A stretch of 64,000 nt of DNA, taken from contig CM042157.1 in assembly GCA_023376005.1 (NCBI GenBank), positions 90,888,987-90,952,986 on the forward strand, read 5' to 3'. The position numbers were made by a program, and so were the translations under genes. Shown here in pieces: positions 23,218-34,170 of this stretch. A model generated the notes under the pieces. The model saw nothing but the letters and a program-made list of their open reading frames with translations. It ran no database searches and was not told where the DNA came from. Every line of letters starts with the position of its first letter. Position 1 is the first letter of the stretch. The DNA is from Doryteuthis pealeii. Taxonomy: Eukaryota; Mollusca; Cephalopoda; Myopsida; Loliginidae.

Positions 23218-23839
23218 TAATAATGAAGATAAAAATAATGAAAATAATCAGTAGCAGAAAATACATTCAAAATGGTGAGAAAAGAATTTATGTATATGAA
23301 ATCATCGATGAGTTCAAAAAGTTCTAAACTTACATACTTATAAAACTAGAAAAATTCTTATTTCTATCTTAATTTCTGTGCCCATACAAAGATGAAAAGT
23401 GCGCAACAAATCTAAAAATGGACAAAACAGAGGCTGAGCAGGCTTAGATCTTTTTGAACGACTCTTGTATACGGACAATATCAACCTAACAATAACAAAA
23501 ATAAGGATTTTGAAAAGAAAACCTTATTTAAATTAGTTTTTTTTTTTTTTTTTTTTTTTTGTTTATTTTTCTAAAGTCCATTTTTTTTTAAAGCTAGTAA
23601 CATCTGGATTCAATCAGTCATTACTGGTAATTATTAACACAGAATATCATTTTCAGTTATCAGAAACTTAGAAATAAAAGGTGCACTCTAGCACAAATTC
23701 AAGCAGAAGTAAATCAGCTTTTACCGAACAGAAATTGAAAAAATTATGGAAAATTTAAAGGATAGATACAAAAAATATAAAAATTCAATTCAGGTAAAAT
23801 CTTACGCATAAAAAAAAAATACATATTTTTTTTTAAATT
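23218..23839. other. No gene seen; poly-T
   Basis: T23 tract at about 23539-23561. Confidence 0.45.
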
Positions 23840-24434
23840 TGGTTTGGTTTGGGTTTTTTTACGGCATATTAACCTCAGTGGCTCATTTAATGCCGATAAA
23901 AGTTTTGAAATAAATTCATTCTTAATGGATACTCAATATTTTTATAAATTCATGTTTCTATTTAACCCATAGATAGGACCCTAACAGGTACTACCACTCC
24001 GGGTTAGAGTGGACCAGGAAGGTGATGAAAGGGTGCTACACATTCCCCAAACCTCCAAACTGGAACCTCACCATCAGATAGAGTTTAACGTCATTCCCAG
24101 GACATGTAGACCCTCAGACATCGCCTTCTAGCACCCATATGATAAAAAGGGGTTGGGGTTTGCTAGAAGGGCAATAGGGTCGGGGCAATCATATAGGTGC
24201 TAGGGCTTGACGTGACCAGCCGATTGATCGGAGGGGGCCTCTCTGACCGCCTATCTAGCCCAAGAAAGGGCCAAAGTGGAATATTGCAAGTCATGGACTG
24301 CTTAACCACCTGGGTTCTATGCTTAAGCATCACGGGTTGCCACCCATGGCTAACAGGTGGCCCCATTGGGGGAGTCTTACCCCTCTGCAGAGGTGCAGTC
24401 GGTGCATTCTAATGCCCCCACCAACAGGGCGAGG
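23840..24434 (-). mobile_element. Family B retroposon, near full length (B3)
   Basis: About 595 bp matching B2 throughout; the 5' end on the minus strand is GCCCTGTTGGTGGGGGC and the 3' end is the AAACC-type tail at 23840. I see no clear target duplication. Confidence 0.72.
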
Positions 24435-24830
24435 AAAAGTAGATTTCATGAAATGACTAACTAAAAGATGATATGCATAACAACAATGTGCAGCTCCATG
24501 AATTAAATTTTATGGTTCTTTTTAAAACTATTAATGTAATTTTTCTGTTCACAAGATTTTACTAGGTCAAGCAAAAGAAATTTGCATAGCCCACACACAC
24601 ATCTATACAAATATCAACGTATTTATCTATACAGACATATATAGATAAATATTCCCTATAACTTTTTGGGGTGCTATTCCATGCTGAATAATTTCTCTTT
24701 GTATCATCTCTCAGGGCAACGGAGGTTAGTTAGCAGTGCCCATATCCACTCCAAGTAGCATGCAATAGGTCATACTTGGTTACAAGGTACCAACAATAAG
24801 AAATGGCCCTATGTTACATAATTCATAGGT
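24435..24830. other. No gene seen; one hairpin
   Basis: TTACATAATTCATA and TATGAATTATGTA near 24814-24848 form an imperfect hairpin at the right border. Confidence 0.4.
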
Positions 24831-24975
24831 AGCTTATGAATTATGTATGTACAATTTTAAGAGTTTAGTTGAGTTGCGACCAGAAATTCAGAGTGAGCCG
24901 ATGCAAAAGTCATTCTCACCGAGATGTCATTTCTCAATCCACACAGGTCCTGGGCTGGTATTGTTTGATATAGAC

Positions 24976-25203
24976 TTAACTCTTAACATCCTGTTGAGAA
25001 TTTTCTAAGTCCAGAGCCCAATTCCTAAAAACCATTTATCAAAATATGGCCTTTTCATTTAAAGTTACCTGTTATTTCCCTTAAATCAAAGACTTCTAAA
25101 TATGTTTAATATTACATTGAAACAAAGGCTATCATTTGGGATAGATTAGGAAAATGAATGTGACTTCTGGCCGGGTTGAATGAGGTGGTATAATGGATGT
25201 TAC
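24976..25203 (+). mobile_element. MITE family D, copy 1
   Basis: Begins TTAACTCTTAACATCCTG and ends with a degenerate inverted copy, ATAATGGATGTTA. The interior matches the D copies at 28549, 51921 and 57889. The well-kept ends in D4 show TTAA at both borders, suggesting TTAA-type (piggyBac-like) insertion. No coding capacity. Confidence 0.65.
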
Positions 25204-25365
25204 ATTAGCTTATGAGTATGTACAATTTTAAGAGTTTAAACCAGAAAAAAAGTCATTCTGATGTCATTGGTCCTGATTATATAGACTTAAAACATAGAAT
25301 TTTCTAAGAGAGGGCATTTAAAGTTACCTGTTATTTCCCTTAAATCAAAGACGGCTATCAGGTTG
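25204..25365 (+). repeat. Collapsed tandem duplicate of 24831-25145
   Basis: About 160 bp reproduce, in the same order, short blocks of the preceding 315 bp: GCTTATGA, TATGTACAATTTTAAGAGTTT, CCAGAAA, AAAAGTCATTCT, GATGTCATT, GGTCCTG, ATATAGACTTA, GAATTTTCTAAG, ATTTAAAGTTACCTGTTATT and GGCTATCA. The intervening pieces of 5-20 bp or more are missing. Confidence 0.65.
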
Positions 25366-25982
25366 ATTAATTAAAATAAGAATGCACAGACACCCAACCC
25401 GAAGAAAGCAACCCAAAGAATCAGCCCTGAGGAAATGGCTGATGAATTAACAGCAGGAACAAGTAGACAGAAAGCAAGCAGGAACCTTTCATCCTATTTT
25501 CTACTCAGTCCCTCTCTCTCGCCATTATACCCAATGTTAAAGGGGTATATAACACCTAAACTGATCTATAACTGAATACCAAAGATAGACTGCATTTCAC
25601 AAAGCTTAAGGGTATTCAACTGATCTGCTATTTACTCATAGATGAAGAGAATAGTTTGCACTAGTGCAATGTGAATACAAATTGTCTCAGCCAGAGTTGG
25701 AATTTAGTTTACCAATTCCATTCTGCTCTTAGGGTACCAATTCCTTTACATATGTATATTGATATTCACTTAAATGACACCTCTGGCGGTTATTAAGGTC
25801 AATGTCAGTCACATTCTATTCATCAAATTTATATGATGATTAATTGAAAATAAGGGAAATTACTTTACAATTAGCATTTAATAGTTATCTCTTTTTAAGA
25901 AATTATGAACCAGGTAGTTCCAAACAAAGATGCACAATATTAAGCTGGAAATTGGATTGGTAATTTCTCTATTCCCTCAGAG
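25366..25982. other. No gene seen
   Basis: Unique-looking AT-rich sequence with a short pyrimidine run near 25508-25523. Confidence 0.4.
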
Positions 25983-25990
25983 CATTTTAA

Positions 25991-26223
25991 GGACCATATT
26001 AACTTTAGGCACCCTTTTTGATCTCGATTAAGAAAGGACATGTTTTTCATTTACACTGTCAATATCCAGTTGTTTTAACATGATTTTTAGATTTTTTTTT
26101 TTTTATTATAAAACTAACCCCAACCCTAACCCTTAACAAACAACCGGATATTGGCGGTGTAAATGAAAAACATGTCCTTTCTTAATCGAGATCAAAAAGG
26201 GGTGCCTAAAAGTAATATGGTCC
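25991..26223. mobile_element. Palindromic element H1 with 8-bp duplication
   Basis: Starts GGACCATATTAACTTTAGGC and ends GCCTAAAAGTAATATGGTCC. Arms continue through TTTTTGATCTCGATTAAGAA to a loop with CTAACCCCAACCCTAACCC. A perfect 8-bp duplication, CATTTTAA, flanks it (25983-25990 and 26224-26231). An 8-bp duplication fits hAT-type mobilisation of a non-coding palindrome. Confidence 0.8.
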
Positions 26224-26231
26224 CATTTTAA

Positions 26232-26645
26232 TGATATCAAATTACCAAAAATCTCACTATGATATGCCACTTTTACTGTTACATAACATAAACATTGGAT
26301 ATTTTCAAAAATCAATTTTTTTTCTCTAGATCTTAAAAGGTAAGTTTCAATACAAAGTTAAAAGCTACAAAGTGCAAATATAAACCTAAGAAAAAATTAT
26401 CAGGACTTTAGTAAAAATCCATAACAAATCAATTGATGGTTGCTAAATGCAAAATTAGAAGAAAAAAAAATAAGTACAACAGATGAACCTGACATTAAGT
26501 ATTTCTGGCTAAGCTAATGTTTGTTTTGGGGGCTTATCTTTTTTTTCTTTTTAAGTTAAGCTTAATTTTATCCTCTTCAATATACCAGTTAACTGAAAAT
26601 AATCAGAAATTTACTTATTGAAACCTTAAATGAAAAGAACAAAAA
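26232..26645. other. No gene seen
   Basis: AT-rich spacer up to the Helitron start. Confidence 0.4.
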
Positions 26646-27286
26646 TCTTATTATAATGGAGATTGTGTGTTTTTCTGTCTGTAACTGAAACTATATTACT
26701 ACTCAAGCCACAATTCCCTTAGTTATTTACATCACATTCTCCATGATTTTATTTTTATTTAAACTTCTATTATTAATAAAATTGTTATACATCATTAATA
26801 CAATTGACCATATCTAGATACAAATAACAGGTAATTGTATTTATATATACAACAAAATAGTGGTTTACAGTGTGAATGGAAAGGCTAATTTGCATATTGA
26901 TCTTTAAAATTTGATTTTAATAAATATGTGCTTAGTATTATTGATTTCTAATTGTTTGGTTTTATCTTAATGAATATGAGAAAAAATCTCGGGGATAAAT
27001 CTTAAATGAAATCGATTAATAAGAAAAAATAACTGTAATATTATCCTTTACTTCCAATTTTAACTAAATAGTTAAATTAGGAAAATTTACCAATGAAAAA
27101 CGGGAGTAATGGAAGATGATGGAAGAGTTTGTTTCAAAGTTGTTCTATTTTTCAATCATACTCCCTCTGTTCCAAATCTTTCTATCTACATTCTTATTCA
27201 GTTTCATTAGCCTTTCTAATTTAATATGATATTTTATTATATTAAAACTTAAATACTTGCACCCGGAGGGTGCATATATTTGCTAG
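26646..27286 (+). mobile_element. Non-autonomous Helitron, family 1, copy b
   Basis: 641 bp from TCTTATTATAATGGAGATTG (after A26645) to hairpin GCACCC-GGA-GGGTGC, ATATATTTG and CTAG, followed by T27287. Shares the interior with copy a at 3570 with scattered indels, which supports both boundaries. Confidence 0.83.
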
Positions 27287-27665
27287 TATAAATAATGATC
27301 ATTAAAAAAAATAGAAAAAAATTATAGCATCACCTCATAAGTTAATTCAAAAAGTGGCACAACCTGATCAAAATTCTACATAGTTTAATACACTTTAACT
27401 AGTTGAATAAATGTTACTGTATTTGTAAAAAAAAGCTAAAAAGGCACCTCAAGTAAAATTTAATGCAAGAATTAATTAGTAGCATAAAAGATAGAATCCA
27501 AAGTCTGACAATTTGTTCCAGATGTAATTTTGCTAAGATTCAGAAAAACAAACAAACAGTATATGTACCACCCAAGCTATGATCTAACAAAAGCAAAAGA
27601 AAATTCTTAAGTGTTTTTACTTGCAAAATTAATAAGATTTCAAGAAGAGTAACAACTAATTTCTA
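27287..27665. other. No gene seen
   Basis: No matches found elsewhere in the window. Confidence 0.4.
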
Positions 27666-27774
27666 TACATATTTACCAACCCCTCCACAAGTAGGATGTA
27701 ACATAAAATCAATTTCTTAAGCAGAGTTTAACAATTCAGTTCTCCTTCTCCTAGACTGGTTGCCTAACCAAGAT
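27666..27774 (-). mobile_element. SINE C1, 3' fragment (copy e)
   Basis: Only the 3' third of C1 is present (plus strand ACCAACCCCTCCACAAG to AGACTGGTTGCCTAACC). Confidence 0.65.
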
Positions 27775-28229
27775 TATGTATAATTTAAATCCATCATAAA
27801 GTTACATTTCTAGTGAAGATTGAACTCACTTTTGATTCAAAGGACTAAAATAATAATTTCTGCTTATGGCATGAACCAAATTAGAAAAATAAAAACAAGT
27901 CCTTTTGAATGTAAATGAGTAAAATCCTCAGGGAACTTAATATTTGATAGTCTATTATAACTGATATAAAAGCATAAAATCAAAATAATACTTTTTGTTC
28001 AAGTAGTAAAAACCATTGGATACTGTGAGTCAACAGTACATGAGTAGAATAAAAGTAGTTATTAATTAAAGCAACTGTTGATAGAAAATAAAGAAATTAT
28101 ATTGAACACTTCTTTTAATATTAACGCCTATTCATTGTGATGTTCAGTAATTATATAAATGAAGTATTTAGCATACTGGTTTCATAATCCATAAATAGTG
28201 AATTTAGTATTCACTGGTTTCTGCCAAAA
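27775..28229. other. No gene seen
   Basis: AT-rich spacer. Confidence 0.4.
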
Positions 28230-28298
28230 ATATTTCTATTCACCAAAAAAATAAATAAATAAATAAATTTTTAAAAATAAATAAATAAATTTTAAAAA

Positions 28299-28350
<52 letters not shown>

Positions 28351-28471
28351 TATACATATATATATAAATAAATTTAAAAATTTTAAAAAAATAAATTTAA
28401 AATTTTTTTAAAAATAAATAAATTTAAAAAATAAAAAATATATATATATTTTTAAAAAAATAAATAAATAA

Positions 28472-28512
<41 letters not shown>
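28230..28512. repeat. Low-complexity AAAT/TA/TG block
   Basis: Interleaved AAAT and TTTAAA runs, (TA)n at 28318-28372 with TATACA variants, and (TG)n at 28474-28512. Confidence 0.9.
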
Positions 28513-28515
<3 letters not shown>

Positions 28516-28548
28516 ACAAACGGGTCCTCTGTCACCCAAACAAGTCAT

Positions 28549-28788
28549 TAAACTCTTAATGTCCTATACGCCTCAATCCACCTGGGCGGAAGTTACATTT
28601 TTTTTCCTAATCCACCCCAAATGATAGCCTTTGTTTAAATGTAATATTAAACACATTTAGAAGTCTTTGATTTAAGGAAAATAAGAGGTAACTTTAAATG
28701 AAAAGGCCATTTTTAGCCATTTATTGATAAATCCTTATAGAATCCTTATCAGGACTTATAAAATTCTCAACAGGATGTTAAGAGTTAA
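28549..28788 (-). mobile_element. MITE family D, copy 2
   Basis: Ends TTAAACTCTTAATGTCCTAT and AGGATGTTAAGAGTTAATAA are inverted repeats. The interior matches D4 in reverse. Confidence 0.7.
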
Positions 28789-29113
28789 TAAATGAAGTAC
28801 AGTGAAATAAACTCAAAAGTACAGTTTCTAGACTATTTGTTAACAAAGATAATTAGGATATTAATAATTCTACTTATATATTCATTACTGGTTATGTAAT
28901 TCATCAGTGGCTCTATGATTAATTACAATTTTTTTTTAAAAACATGTTTTACATAATCCTAATATTTAGAAGATTAAAAAATTCATTTAATTTTTCTGAA
29001 AGTAATAAATCAAATTTTGAAAAACAACTATAGATTTTTTTTTTTTTAAATCCTCCACTTTATTCCTCTAAAAGTGCTTAAAAAGTTTGGATCGGACAGA
29101 GAAGGTTATATGC

Positions 29114-29144
<31 letters not shown>

Positions 29145-29602
29145 TAAAACTCTCCCAAGAGAAAGAAAGGTTGTTTTTTTTTGTTTTTTTTGTTTTGTTT
29201 TTTTTTTTTTTTGGGGGGGGGGGGTTAAATACAGCAAAAAGATATGAGAACATACTTCTGTAATCAATTTTTTCCCATACTATCAAAGAAAAATTGAATG
29301 AATAAGAAAATTTAAGATATTTTCAGAGCATTTATTTTTAATAAAACCTGCCATCACACTGTGAGGATAGGACACTACACAAAGTAAACTTTATTACAAG
29401 GGTAATTGGCAAGTGGTGCCAAAACTAGCTCTGCACCTTAAACAGTGTGGTAATTAGACTTGTAATATATTTTAAGGATCTTTTATTTATTTAAGACTTA
29501 AAAGTGATAAAATCAAGAGTAAAAATTGTAAAAAATTGTAAAGAAAAATAATAGGTCAGATATGGTATCATTCCTTGCTACTGGTACCATGTAACTCAGT
29601 AC
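28789..29602. other. No gene seen; extreme homopolymers
   Basis: A G29 tract at 29115-29143 and a T14/G12 block at 29199-29224. An apparent minus-strand proline frame here is only the poly-G read as CCC codons. Confidence 0.55.
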
Positions 29603-29701
29603 AAGTTACAGTAATTTTCACCTTTAGTTGTCAAAATTCGCACGCACAATCTTATGCTAGGAATTTTGACAACTAAAAGGTGAAAATTACCCAAGTTACA
29701 G
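29603..29701. mobile_element. Minimal fold-back hairpin with 9-bp flanking repeat
   Basis: TAATTTTCACCTTTAGTTG and its complement CAACTAAAAGGTGAAAATTA flank a 30-nt loop that itself contains AATTC/GAATT. AAGTTACAG stands on both sides (29603-29611 and 29693-29701). At about 81 bp it is the smallest element here with a plausible target duplication. Confidence 0.65.
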
Positions 29702-29898
29702 CCTGTTATTTGGAGAGATGGGCACCGCCAAGTAACCACGATTGCCTTGAGAGATATCACAATAGGGAATTACTCATGCTACCCCAGTGACCTAATAGGC
29801 TATGGGACATGTTCATAGTGTAATAAGAGTCTTACAGCAGGATAGCTGGTTTAATTGCAATAGAAGACCAAAGTTTTCAGTATAAAGGATGGAAATTG

Positions 29899-30373
29899 GG
29901 CTGAACTTGCACAACGGTCGCAAAATTAAAACGGAAAGTTTTTTGGAGGTCCCCATGACAGTTTAACTACAGTCTATGAACTTTGTGTGAATTGGGTTAC
30001 GATTTAGGGGTTTGGGGATTAAAGTTGTTTTTTTTTTTTTTTAAATTACTATACATTACATTATAACCATTGACATTAATTATTGAACCCAACGGTAGAC
30101 ACTTAGTTCAGTTGTTTGTGTTAGGATTGCAATGTATAATTTCAATTAAACTTGGTTTTAAAAAATATTTTTCAACATTAAATGTATAGTAATTTTGGGT
30201 TTTTTGTTGTTTGTTTTTAAGCAATACGTAATAAAAAAACAACCTTAATCCCCAAACTCCTAAATCGTAACACAATTTGCAAAAAGTTAATTCATAGATT
30301 GTAGTTAAACTGTCATGGGGGACCTCCAAAAAACTTTCCGTTTTAATTTTGCGATCGTTGTGCAAGTTCAACC
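29899..30373. mobile_element. Palindromic element I with 8-bp duplication
   Basis: 475 bp from GGCTGAACTTGCACAACG to CGTTGTGCAAGTTCAACC. Long arms (about 29899-30080 and 30195-30373) share CGCAAAATTAAAACGGAAAG and AGGTCCCC...ATGACAGTTTAACTAC. A perfect 8-bp duplication, GGAAATTG, flanks it (29891-29898 and 30374-30381). Non-coding. Confidence 0.82.
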
Positions 30374-30381
30374 GGAAATTG

Positions 30382-31015
30382 TTATCTTGTGGAAAGGGTA
30401 GATTTGATCAAATATGTATACTTTCCAGCCTCCCTTCTCTCCCCAGATAAAAAAAATGGGCATCAAAATTAAGCATTGAAATTAGACAATTATTATTATT
30501 ATTTATAAATAGTTATAATAAAGATTGAGAAATTAGGGAAAAGTAAAAAGAAATAAAACTAGAATATCTAAAATTAAAAGCATCACAAATATTATTTAAT
30601 GCCTATAAACAAAAATATCTAAATTTCTTTAAGAAATAAAGAATGTAAATATAGATTGCTAGATGAATAAAGTGAATGAAATGTAGATTAAAGGAAGGTT
30701 ACAATGAACTCAATTCTTATGAATCAAACCTTTTTTTATAAGTTTCACATTAAAATTAATTTTATTAGTTACAGTAATAAATTTTATTTTTAGCTTTGTT
30801 TTTGTTTCTAGTTTAGAGTAGTTTAACCGGCTTGTTCTTAAGATCTTTTTGGGGGGTAAATCTAAATTATATACACTCCATTGTACTTTTATACACACAC
30901 ACACACAACACACAATTTTTGAAATGAGATAACTTCTTTTGTGTCTGCATTTAGACAGAAACTCTGAGCATTTATTTTGTTCTGGGAATTTTATTATGTA
31001 TAATTTTTCTTCCAA
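30382..31015. other. No gene seen
   Basis: A 103-codon minus-strand frame at 30710-31021 is AT-driven and matches nothing I know; (CA)n at 30893-30908. Confidence 0.4.
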
Positions 31016-31482
31016 GCTCAATCTACTAGCATTCCCAGTTGATTTTTTTTTTTTTGAGGTTATTCTATTACATTAGTTATATAGAGCTCTGTTAATGGAG
31101 TTCAGAACTGTTTGAATTATGCAAATATCCCCAGTGGTTCAAAAGTTATGAGATTTTAAAGCCCCGAAATTGGGGGTACAAAAATGGACATGATTTTGTT
31201 TAAAAAATATGTCAAATCACGGACCAATTCAAAACAAGAAATTCAGTCATTTCTTCACCATTTCTTTATTTTTGCAGCAATTTTGATAAAACTTGGAATT
31301 CTTATGTAAAATTATATGTTCTTCCTGGTTCTGCACTCAAATTGTATGTATCTCTTGCTATAACCCATTATTTAGAGAATAAGAGGTACAGATATCAACA
31401 TTTAAAAAAAATATAAGAAAGTTTACCACAAGATTGTTCAACATTTTCATTTTAATATTGCATGTATACACATCTATATATC
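31016..31482 (-). repeat. Family R repeat, copy 1
   Basis: Inverted relative to 56800-57372. Shared blocks include GAGCTCTGTTAATGGAGTTC, TTCAAAAGTTATGAGATTTTA, TGGACATGATTTTGTT, TTCAGTCATTTCTTCACCAT and ACAAGATTGTTCAACATTTT. No frame or terminal hallmark was found; the class is unknown. Confidence 0.6.
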
Positions 31483-31652
31483 ATTGCAAATATGCACTTT
31501 AGGATTATTCCATTCATTTTAAGTTCTATATTACTTGCATTTTTAAACACACACACACACACACACACGGTGTCTGAATAACACTTCAATGTTTTCGTTG
31601 GAGTAGTATTATGTCAGTAATTTATCCAAGATTGCTCAATATTTTATAAAAG

Positions 31653-31872
31653 TCAAGTCGGCAGAGTGGCCTATCGTCAGTATCAGCTGGACAGTGAGAA
31701 AGTCTTAGTTGGTAGAACAGTCGCCTAGAAACCACAAGGTTCCTGGTTTGATATCAGCCCTCACCAACTCAGCACATGAGTAGCACAGCTTGGATAGTAG
31801 TTGTGGTGCCCCACTCCAGACGTAAAAACAATCTCCCTGGTCTATAACGAGTGAACAAGGAAACTTCATAAA
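31653..31872 (+). mobile_element. SINE C2, rearranged copy c
   Basis: Tail-type sequence in the opposite sense (AGTGGCCTATCGTCAGTATC, then AGTGAGAAAGTCT) is joined to a plus-strand head, TTAGTTGGTAGAAC...GGTTTGATATCAGCC, and body to AATCTCCCTGGTCTA. The join implies recombination between two oppositely oriented copies or an internal inversion. Confidence 0.6.
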
Positions 31873-31999
31873 AAGTAGAGCTTTAATAAGGATCAGTGGG
31901 AAAAATTATGGGTCTACCATGGTTTCAATCAGGTAAGATCTCGTCAGGACCTTAAATCTTACTGGACTAAGTAATTTATTGTCTGTGGATGACTATATA

Positions 32000-32491
32000 T
32001 CTATTATTATACTAAAGCTAAGTTAATCAACTTTTTCTTCCTAAAGGCTTTTTTACTGTTTAGTTTAATGACACAAAAATTATACTAAATTATTCCTTAC
32101 TTTGAGGATTGAATTATGTTTGAAAAAAATTCTGTTTTAATTGGTTCTAATTAGTCGTAATTTGCAATTAAGTCAAAAACCGACCAATCTCTTACTTACT
32201 CTATGTCTATCACTTTCTTCCTCTATGTATCTCTTGACTACCTCATTATATAACATTAGTTTCTCTGGAGAGAGAGAGAGAGAGAGAGAGAGACGGGAGA
32301 ATTTTGAAATGTATTTCTATGTTAAATTTCACAACCAGCAACCTGTAGCTTAAATGAAGTGAAAAATGATTTTAATGTTTCGTTCAGTCGTATTTATTTT
32401 TTAAACTTTTTATTCGCTTTAACTCCCTTTTCCTAATCCCAATTATGTACCCAGAGCTGAATGGGTGACCCAATGGGTCACGTTTTGTCTA

Positions 32492-32492
<1 letters not shown>
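32000..32492 (+). mobile_element. Non-autonomous Helitron, family 3, copy a
   Basis: Starts TCTATTATTATACTAAAGC after A31999. It ends with hairpin GTGACCC-AAT-GGGTCAC (32465-32481), GTTTTGT and CTAG at 32489-32492, followed by T. A (GA)n array lies at 32267-32293. The second copy is at 59853. Confidence 0.78.
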
Positions 32493-32528
<36 letters not shown>

Positions 32529-32945
32529 GAAAGAATGGTTGGAGTAAAATCCGACAGTATGAGGTAGGTAAAAGGATAGTGAACAAAACATAATAACTCA
32601 AAACAAATCTAAGAGTTGAAATATTTCGTCCTATTCATAAGGACATCTTCAGTCAATTGACTTTTATTCAAAGCAAAAATTACGTATATGTGATTTGATG
32701 AGGGAGTGAGTTAGTAGCTGAAATGAAGGGTAGAGAGGTTAGGGGCGGAAAAAGGGATGAGGATAACATGAATGAAGTGTAGAGAAAGTTTACAGGAAGC
32801 AGGGTGGAGGCTAGGTGCTAACCCTCCTTAACATTTGACTGAAGATGTCCTTATGAATAGGATGAAATATTTCAACTCTTAGATTTGTTTTGAGTTATTT
32901 TTTGTTCACTATCCTTTTACCTACATCATATATATATATGTTCAT
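32493..32945. repeat. Inverted repeat O2 between (TA)n arrays
   Basis: Arms at 32561-32658 and 32834-32927 pair through AAGGATAGTGAACAAAACAT, AGTTGAAATATTTCGTCC and AAGGACATCTTCAGTCAA. The loop is GA- and G-rich. Like O1, both ends pass into (TA)n. Confidence 0.7.
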
Positions 32946-33067
32946 TATTTTATTTGTTCACAATATTGTCCATACGGGATACAAAAATAATAGGTACACT
33001 GATAATTTTCACCAATTTCATCTAAAGTAAAAACAAACTTAAAATTTGCAAACAACTATTCTATTAG

Positions 33068-33404
33068 TATTATTAGCGTTATTCGGACTATTCATTGTTA
33101 TTTGTACAACGTTTCGGCCGATATACCCTCCGGAAAGAGAACAGGATACCCCCGTGGAATAAATAAAGGGTTAGGTTCAAAGTTCTGTGATGGCTCCCTA
33201 ATATGACAAGAAAGTTCCCGAGTTCAAAAAGAAGGTTCCCGAGTCCGAGAAGGTTCCCGAGTCCGACAAGAAATACCTGAAGAAGGCCGGAGGGTATATC
33301 GGCCGAAACGTTGTACAAATAACAATGAAGATGGGGACAATAGTCTGAATAACGCTAATAATACTAATCTTCAAGCCTCATCTCAAACATTCAGAGAAAT
33401 AACT
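33068..33404 (+). mobile_element. Element K2
   Basis: Inverted ends GTATTATTAGCGTTATTCGG and CTGAATAACGCTAATAATAC bracket a shortened body. The tRNA-like head is absent, and the left arm runs CAACGTTTCGGCCGATATAC straight into GAACAGGATACCCCCGTGG. The VPE-repeat frame is kept from ATG at 33190 (a TAA at its fourth codon) through KVPESDKKYLKKAGGYIGRN. The right side extends with the AGCCTCATCTCAAACATTCAG end also seen at 6541 in K1. Confidence 0.62.
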
Positions 33405-34162
33405 ATTCTATTGTTGCTTTTAACTTATTTAAAACTGAAGAAATATTTTTGTTTTTGTATACATTGAAAAAATAAAATATCTCCTACAAGAGTAAAAGTG
33501 ACATCATTCAGACAAAATATTTTCAGCAGAAATATCAGCCAAAGTAAATAACAAAAAAAATGGCTGAATAGTCTAAAAATACTGAAATGCAACCATTTTG
33601 ATGTTATCAAACTAAAAAAAATTAAATCTACTGCCAAAATGTAAATAACAATAAGAACCTGCTCAGGTCTTAATTTGGCAGTGAGAGAGAATCTGTTTTA
33701 CCACATATCATACCTGTCTGTCTACACTTTACATTGCTATTTAGGCACCAAAAATGGTTTGGGATAGAAATGATAATTCAAAATTTCTCCCTGCAATTTA
33801 ACATTCATGCCTATGATATAAAACAAAACTTTTTTTTTTTTATTAATAATTTAGTACTAACTTACATTTTGTTTCAATATTTAAGATGAAGATACAAAGT
33901 TTATATTACTTTTTGTTATTTTGCTTTGATATTACTAATTAAAAAATAAGTAAAAAATCTAAATGAAAAAGAAATTTAAAAAAAAAAAAAAAAAAACTTT
34001 TATGATTTTTTAATATAATATCCAAGCTCAGAATTTTAATCACAACCCAAAATTCACTCTTTATCCTGCTTAATCCTTTGAACATATAAGCCCAATATTT
34101 TAGACTCAGTGATCACACCAGATGCTAATAATGAAAAGCTTAGTATAGTAACTATTCACAGA
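33405..34162. other. No gene seen
   Basis: Poly-T at 33830-33841 and poly-A at 33978-33996; otherwise unremarkable. Confidence 0.45.
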
Positions 34163-34170
34163 CTTTATTT

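Noticed and set aside
29068..29286. Proline-rich minus-strand frame
   Set aside because: Created by the G29 and G12 homopolymers.
30710..31021. 103-codon minus-strand frame rich in K, I and N
   Set aside because: Composition is what AT-rich DNA gives; it overlaps (CA)n and runs into repeat R.
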